From the NCBI RefSeq assembly GCF_002261265.1, contig NZ_NEVK01000008.1, positions 1 through 64,000 of the forward strand: a stretch of 64,000 nt of DNA, written 5' to 3'. Under the pieces are notes generated by a model, which was not told the DNA's origin, searched no databases, and saw nothing but the letters and a program-made list of their open reading frames with translations. Positions within the stretch are counted from its first letter, which is position 1. Each line of letters starts with the position of its first letter. Below, piece by piece: positions 59,270 to 64,000 of the stretch. The position numbers and the translations under genes were made by a program. This stretch comes from Bordetella genomosp. 7 (GTDB lineage: Bacteria > Pseudomonadota > Gammaproteobacteria > Burkholderiales > Burkholderiaceae_B).

Positions 59270-61231
59270 ATGAAGAAGAGAAACCGAATTAAGCGCTCTG
59301 ATTACAATCGCGTTCTAATTACCGAAACGTTGCCTTTTGAGACGCCAATAATTTTCTCAAACGATGGACTATACAATCAAATATCATTGCTTGAGTCGGC
59401 TGGGGCAATACAGAAGACAATTACAGACACTCTCATTCTTGGAAAAGAACTCCCTAAAAGGATAAGCTCAACAAGCCCTTATCTATATAAGATTCGAAAA
59501 AACTCAAAAGAATTTCGACGCTTAGCGCTTCTGCATCCCTTATCTCAGTGGAAAATGAAGTGCTTCTATCAGAAATATGAGCAGTTAATACTGCACTATT
59601 GTTCGCACAGTCCTGCATCGATCCGCGCACCTCACAAAATTGCGGGAAGTTTTTATAGCAAGACCTCATGGGAGAATTTAAATCAGTACAAGAAAGGCGC
59701 TGTGGCGCTAACAAGCCTCGATCGCTATGTCAAGCACACACCTTCTTTTTTTTCCTACTTGGGTTACGATCGTCTGTATAAATTTTTTAATTCAAGAGAC
59801 TACTTTTCCCTGGAAAAACAATTTTCTATACTGAGCACTCTCGACGTCTCGAAATGCTTCGACAGCATTTATACCCACTGCCTATCATGGGCTGTTAAAT
59901 CCAAGGAATTTACGAAAAACCATGTTCAAGTCTCATCTACTTTTGCACAGGATTTTGACGAAGCTATTAGGCATGGAAATCATAACGAGACGAACGGAAT
60001 CCCAATCGGTCCAGAAGCTAGCCGCGTTTTTGCTGAAATTATTTTTCAAGAGGTTGATCGCAGGGTAATTGCCAAGCTACATGGTCGCAAGTTTGGTGCA
60101 GACTATGCGTTCCGTCGATACGTGGACGATGTTTTTATCTTCACCCCTAATGAAGAAACCGCGCAGCACATCTACGAAGTTTATTCGGATGTCCTATTAT
60201 CTTTTAACCTACACGCTAACCAAGCCAAGTCCACGACTCTTCGCCGCCCTTTTTTAACGGCTAAATCTCGCCTTATCCATGAAGCAGGAAGAAACACAAA
60301 TGACTTTCTTTCCAAATTTTTAGATGAGCCCACTACCGGTTCCCTATATCCGAAGCGAATATTCTCGAAATGGAAACTGACTAAGAGTTACGTTGATTCA
60401 ATAAAATCACTTTGCTCAGCCAACTCTTCCAGTTACGATGACGTCGCCTCTTTCCTGATTTCCGTCATCACTGAACGGGTAAAAAAATTAGTAAACGAGG
60501 AATTAGATAATTGCGATGCCGATTTACAGAACGACTACTTTACCGCCATCGAAGTTCTAGTTGATATATTGTTTTTCTTATATAGCGTAGCCCCTTCAGT
60601 TGGAGCATCTTACAAGCTAAGCACCTCCCTAATATTAGTTTGCAGATTTTCAAAGAAGTATTTACCTATCCACTCCAGCACCATCTTTCACTACATATAC
60701 ACTTTAGCAGCGCGTCTCCTACTGGAACAATGTGGCAAGCCACATGCGGAAAGCGTTGATGGCTTTGTAAATCTAGAATATTTAAATGTTGCACTTGCGA
60801 TTCGCGAGTTAGGAGACCATCATCTTCTCCCTCCGCGGGTCTTGGATGAACTTTTCATTAAAGACAGAAAGCTTTCATATTTCACAATAATCTCGTGTCT
60901 TTTTTACATAAGAAACAATGAACAGTACAAGTCGATAAAAAAGAAGATTATTAGATCTGCGAGGTCAAAGCTAAAAAATATGTCTGATATTCTGGTTAAT
61001 AGTGAAAAAGCATATTTATTTCTTGACCTACTTAGCTGCCCTTTTATTCCAGAGCAGAATAAATCACAATGGCTGACGACGTTTTATTCTACTTTTGGGA
61101 AGACTTTTCCTAACGCCGCCGAGGTCAGAGAATTTTTAGGAGTTTCTGGCGGCCGTTCCTGGCATACAGATTGGCAAGATATTGATCTTCTTAATTCCCT
61201 AGAGAAAAAAGAGCTTAAACGGGCGTATTAA
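59270..61231 (+). CDS. drt3b: Drt3b, UG8-type defence reverse transcriptase
   Basis: A 653-residue protein. Motif A is STLDVSKCFDSIYTHCL near residue 200, motif B NGIPIGPEASRVFAEIIF near 240, motif C FRRYVDDVFIF near 285. The 350-residue C-terminal part is alpha-helical and holds no known domain, like the long tails of Abi-type RTs. The ATG at 59270 lies six bases after the first RT. Strongly AT-rich with very different codon use from neighbours. The length and pairing fit the second subunit of DRT type 3. Confidence 0.85.
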   Translation: MKKRNRIKRSDYNRVLITETLPFETPIIFSNDGLYNQISLLESAGAIQKTITDTLILGKELPKRISSTSPYLYKIRKNSKEFRRLALLHPLSQWKMKCFYQKYEQLILHYCSHSPASIRAPHKIAGSFYSKTSWENLNQYKKGAVALTSLDRYVKHTPSFFSYLGYDRLYKFFNSRDYFSLEKQFSILSTLDVSKCFDSIYTHCLSWAVKSKEFTKNHVQVSSTFAQDFDEAIRHGNHNETNGIPIGPEASRVFAEIIFQEVDRRVIAKLHGRKFGADYAFRRYVDDVFIFTPNEETAQHIYEVYSDVLLSFNLHANQAKSTTLRRPFLTAKSRLIHEAGRNTNDFLSKFLDEPTTGSLYPKRIFSKWKLTKSYVDSIKSLCSANSSSYDDVASFLISVITERVKKLVNEELDNCDADLQNDYFTAIEVLVDILFFLYSVAPSVGASYKLSTSLILVCRFSKKYLPIHSSTIFHYIYTLAARLLLEQCGKPHAESVDGFVNLEYLNVALAIRELGDHHLLPPRVLDELFIKDRKLSYFTIISCLFYIRNNEQYKSIKKKIIRSARSKLKNMSDILVNSEKAYLFLDLLSCPFIPEQNKSQWLTTFYSTFGKTFPNAAEVREFLGVSGGRSWHTDWQDIDLLNSLEKKELKRAY

Positions 61232-61480
61232 TGCTACACTTCCCGCTGAAGGGTGAGTTGACTTCTCCTCGATCGCTGGGTAACCGGCGATCGCAATGGG
61301 CTGCCCTAAAAAGCAGCTTTTCAACGTTTTATCGAATTTGCCAGCCAGCAATGGGGGCAACGGCGCTGGAACGTTTGAGCGGTGACTCTGTCATCCACAC
61401 ACTCAGCTAGTCGCTCATCCTTCACCATCAGTGTCCCGCGCGGTTCCACAGCCCCTCTAAGGTTGTTGGTAACCATGCAT
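61232..61480 (+). ncRNA. Candidate DRT3 template RNA downstream of drt3b
   Basis: The segment is rich in hairpins: CGATCGC/GCGATCG (61270-61293), GCTGC/GCAGC followed by TTTT (61300-61321), and a stem GAGCG(GTG)ACT / AGTCGCTC (61377-61387 with 61409-61416). The 21-base loop of the last contains ACACAC (61397-61402). DRT3 is reported to copy an ACACAC-type RNA template into GT-repeat DNA, so this loop is a strong candidate. Boundaries are only guesses, and the hairpin with T-run at 61300 might instead be the terminator of the RT transcript. Confidence 0.5.
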
Positions 61481-61962
61481 ATTGCGTCGTGATCCCATCG
61501 TCATAGTTGTCGCGGCGCTGCGTAAGTTGCCGGCGCCAACAGCAAGCATTCCCGCCAATGCAAGGCTGGCCATTCTGCCTTGTAGAATCTTTCTGTTATG
61601 CCGTTGTACCGAAATATCGGTACAGGGCAGCCGCGGCAGTCAGCTCGCCTAATTCAGTAAAAAATGCGCTACTGACTTGATCCTGGTTTTTCCTATTCCA
61701 ACCTACGCTAAAATTCGCCGAGTTTCCCTGTAGAAACACTATAAATCACCCACTCAAAATCCCCCGCCACGAGTGCCAGCTCATTTCTGCCCTTGGATAT
61801 TATTCGAGACCTCCTGACACCTCCCCTCTACCGCGTATACAACGGATACGCATGCATTACACGCGGTCGGTGCTCACTCGGCCACAATTCCACCCCACCG
61901 AAATTCTCCAAAGCAGGCCTGGCGAACACCCGACGCCGCGCAGCCGATCCACACCGACGCAC
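61481..61962. other. Intergenic segment, no gene
   Basis: About 480 bases without a supported gene. Some short frames (61793-62131) have no family resemblance. Confidence 0.4.
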
Positions 61963-62214
61963 TCAGTCGTGCGCAAGGATCTCCGTCACGATCTCAGCCT
62001 TGAGCTTTTCGTTGACATACATCGTGCGCACGCGGGCGTTCTTCCTGCCCGCCATAGCGACAAATCCCTGCCGCAACACCTCTAGCTCCCCTTGCAGGCC
62101 GTCCCCAACTGATACCAAGTTCCCGCCATAGCCTTTGTCTCTACCATCAAACAACCACCCCACGACCCCCATAATCAAACCGATACACGCCCCCAGAAAA
62201 ATCCACTGCTTCAA
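61963..62214 (-). CDS. Small single-pass membrane protein
   Basis: An 83-residue protein starting with TTG (62214) and one N-terminal membrane helix (WIFLGACIGLIMGVVGWLF), followed by a soluble tail LVSVGDGLQGELEVLRQGF. Its start overlaps the end of the upstream hypothetical gene by 68 bases. A TTG start and the large overlap lower confidence. The broken copy near 48.4 kb lacks this gene. Function unknown. Confidence 0.5.
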   Translation of the reverse strand: MKQWIFLGACIGLIMGVVGWLFDGRDKGYGGNLVSVGDGLQGELEVLRQGFVAMAGRKNARVRTMYVNEKLKAEIVTEILAHD

Positions 62215-62689
62215 CGTAATCGGGCAGCAAACGAAACCCTTCGCAGAATATATCTTTCCCCGCAGCCTGCCAGATCAAGTCGCCCTGTAGTGACAAGCGC
62301 GCAATGGTGAGTTCGCCATGGGAGATCAGGGCGGCCCGGTCTGGCTCCCAATAGACACCAAAGCAAGTAGCGGTATCGACCTTCGTTGACCAGGCCAGCT
62401 CAAGGGACGGCGCTATCGCCAAACACGCCACCCGATTGCCGACAGCCAGGTAAAGCTTATCGTCTATCGCCACTGCTGAATGGGCATGTGCCGCCGAACG
62501 TCCTCCCGTGGCGCCGATGACCAGAACGCGGTGGCCGTCCAGTTCAAGGCCGTGGATGGACGTGAGCGAGTCGCTTGAAAGACGCAATTCACGCGGATAT
62601 GAACGGACGTTGTCCTGGGACGTGAAGGTGTAGGTCGGCTCGTCAACTACGGCGATCAGGCCGTATTGGGTGTCTATTTCCAATCGCAC
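62147..62689 (-). CDS. Conserved hypothetical beta-propeller-like protein
   Basis: A 180-residue protein of unknown family. The sequence consists of repeated beta-strand units with hydrophobic alternation (LIAVVDEPTYTFTSQ, HRVLVIGATGGRSA, VACLAIAPSLELAWSTKVD, ALISHGELTIARLSLQGDLIWQA), like a partial propeller. The start is GTG at 62689. A second, dead copy lies at 48364-48876 in the same orientation. The last residues (YRFDYGGRGVVV) may be missing compared with longer relatives, since the downstream gene overlaps it. Confidence 0.65.
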   Translation of the reverse strand: MRLEIDTQYGLIAVVDEPTYTFTSQDNVRSYPRELRLSSDSLTSIHGLELDGHRVLVIGATGGRSAAHAHSAVAIDDKLYLAVGNRVACLAIAPSLELAWSTKVDTATCFGVYWEPDRAALISHGELTIARLSLQGDLIWQAAGKDIFCEGFRLLPDYVEAVDFSGGVYRFDYGGRGVVV

Positions 62690-62815
62690 TGTCGCGTCTA
62701 ACCTTTTTTCGGATGTCGGTCGGTTTGGAACAAGCCCAGCTGTACTGTATCGAAGGCGAGTAGCAGCCGTTCTACCAGTTTTCGCGCATCCACGCGATCC
62801 TGCTTTCCGGATTAA

Positions 62816-64000
62816 CTACTTCTTCCACCCTTCCCCACTCACCATCGTCTCGATCATTCTTACTCCCACGCCCACGCCATCCTCTTTCGCCATAGCGCGC
62901 CCGACCTCGGCCGCGCGCGCGGCAACGCCGGGCTGCTCTACAAAAGCGATCGCTCGGGCAAGCGTGTGGACGTTCAACCGCTTTGCATCGACCGCCTTGG
63001 CCGCGATGCCCCGCCGATGCAATCTATCCGCCCAGAACGCCTGGTCTCCGGCAAAGGGTATGAGGATGGATGGCTTGCCTGCCCGGGCGGCGGAGTGTGA
63101 TGTGCCCGAGCCGCCATGGTGAATGACGGCGGACATTTGGGGAAACAGCCAGTCGTGCGGCGCGGCGTCGATGCGCAGGATATTGTCTGGAAGCGCCATC
63201 GTCCCCATGTCGCTCCAGCCCGGCCAGACGACGGCGCGGCGGCCGTTCAGGGCTTTGACGACGATGCGCAGCATGCTGGGCAGGTCGATGCCTGTCATGC
63301 TGCCAAAGCCTACGTAGATGGGCGCAGGGCCGGCGGCGAGGAACTGCGTCAGCTCGGGCGGTGCAATGAAGTCGGCGGCAGGCGGCGGCACCCATTGGCC
63401 GCACATTAAGGCGTGATCGGGCCAGTCTTGGGGCTGAGGCAGCAGGCTGGGCGATATGCCGTACAGCATGGGATGCCGGGTCCAAAGCCTGGCCCGGGGC
63501 GGCAAGCCCAGCACGTCGGCCCGGGCCTGGTTCAGCGCGTTTTTTAGCGCGCGCCACAGCAGCTGGTTGGTCAGGGCAAGGCTGGCTCGGTTCAATCGGG
63601 CGGGAACCCAGGACGGGGGCAGGAAAGGGGATGGAAACTCGCGCGATGGCGTCAGGGGGATCATGCCGGCGCCGATGGCCGGAATCGCCAGGTGTTCTGC
63701 GACGGAAAGTCCCACGAAACCAGCCAGCCCCGACACTACGATTGCGTCGCAGCCTTGCGCGGCCTGCAGGGTTTGCGCCATCCAGGCGGCGGCGTTGGCG
63801 TTGGTCAGTTGCACTAGCGCCTTGGCTGTGCCTCGCGCTCCGGACTGGCCCCAGTGGGTGTACAGCGTTCGGATGTCACCGGATAACGGCGCAACCGGCA
63901 GCGCGAACTGGCGCGCCGCCCCCAATGATCGCGCTTCGCCTAGCAATGAAACCTGATGGCCCGCGCGCATCAGCGCGTGGCTCAGTGCAATCAATGGACG
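62816..64000 (-). CDS. Family 1 glycosyltransferase, cut by window end
   Basis: The available 395 codons read through the window's right edge, so the first 15-20 residues (usually ...GTRGDVQP) are missing. What is left has the GT1/UGT pattern: PLIALSHALMRAGHQVSLL at the start, YVGFGSMTGID near the middle, and the sugar-nucleotide signature HDWLFPQMSAVIHHGGSGTSHSAARAGKPSILIPFAGDQAFWADRL, with the donor-binding HHGGSGT. It resembles macrolide- or sterol-type UDP-glycosyltransferases. Acceptor unknown. Confidence 0.9.
   Translation of the reverse strand, partial: RPLIALSHALMRAGHQVSLLGEARSLGAARQFALPVAPLSGDIRTLYTHWGQSGARGTAKALVQLTNANAAAWMAQTLQAAQGCDAIVVSGLAGFVGLSVAEHLAIPAIGAGMIPLTPSREFPSPFLPPSWVPARLNRASLALTNQLLWRALKNALNQARADVLGLPPRARLWTRHPMLYGISPSLLPQPQDWPDHALMCGQWVPPPAADFIAPPELTQFLAAGPAPIYVGFGSMTGIDLPSMLRIVVKALNGRRAVVWPGWSDMGTMALPDNILRIDAAPHDWLFPQMSAVIHHGGSGTSHSAARAGKPSILIPFAGDQAFWADRLHRRGIAAKAVDAKRLNVHTLARAIAFVEQPGVAARAAEVGRAMAKEDGVGVGVRMIETMVSGEGWKK

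Noticed and set aside
57995-61231. Group II intron or retron reverse transcriptases
   Set aside because: No maturase/HNH domain, no group II domain V/VI-like structure seen, two adjacent RTs of UG type, and no msr/msd-like inverted repeats directly before the first RT.

Overview
The window is GC-rich (clearly AT-richer only in a few islands) and its core genes point to a betaproteobacterium of the family Alcaligenaceae, Achromobacter- or Bordetella-like: a Bug/TctC periplasmic binding protein, azurin, a DUF4148 protein, a denitrification nos operon, and scattered GGTGTC-N-GACACC palindromes. No species name can be proved from sequence alone.

Left core (1-19.4 kb): ffh, a CcsA/YpjD-type membrane protein, a small PP0621-type protein, ampD, a glutathione S-transferase, a MarR regulator divergent from a flavin monooxygenase/DUF3237/Bug set (with a 19-bp perfect operator-like palindrome between them), htpG, azurin, and the complete nitrous oxide reductase operon nosRZDFYLX.

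Genomic island (about 19.4-44.9 kb): a tyrosine-integrase element sits exactly in the anticodon loop of a tRNA-Leu(CAA) gene and splits it into a 5' half (left edge) and a 3' half (right edge), with the 7-bp loop CTCAAAA repeated at both ends. The island carries its own complete tRNA-Leu(CAA) with identical exons, interrupted between anticodon positions 34 and 35 by a 235-nt group I intron. The intron keeps that copy from displaying the integration core. The backbone is the remains of a Tn4371-type conjugative element (trbI, DUF2274, parA, RHH protein, repA, DUF2285, DUF2958, DUF736) in which nearly all transfer genes are gone. Cargo is defence-like: a PIN-domain protein, a DUF4917 (SIR2-like) protein, a phosphorothioation operon dndBCDE with no dndFGH, and a neighbouring module of a GIY-YIG-like nuclease, a second DndB-like DGQHR protein, an SF2 helicase and a ParB-like protein, then a UPF0489 protein, an excisionase-like protein and the integrase.

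Right accessory zone (45-48 kb): an hsdR remnant, an Mrr-type restriction endonuclease and a NucS-like nuclease.

Stress locus (49-57 kb): metallo-hydrolase, AhpD-like carboxymuconolactone decarboxylase family protein, NmrA-type epimerase, Ohr/OsmC, LysR regulator, cupin, an ECF41-like sigma factor with a SnoaL-like tail, alpha/beta hydrolase, SDR and a DUF4148 protein. Three of these transcription units share a spaced motif TACCG-N16-CCTASGAT that may be the promoter read by the sigma factor.

DRT3 locus (57.8-61.5 kb): two AT-rich adjacent reverse transcriptase genes match the two-RT DRT type 3 anti-phage system. Downstream there is a structured segment with ACACAC in a hairpin loop, a candidate for the system's template RNA. 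The 49-62 kb block is bracketed by a broken and an intact copy of the same gene in direct orientation. The window ends inside a family 1 glycosyltransferase.
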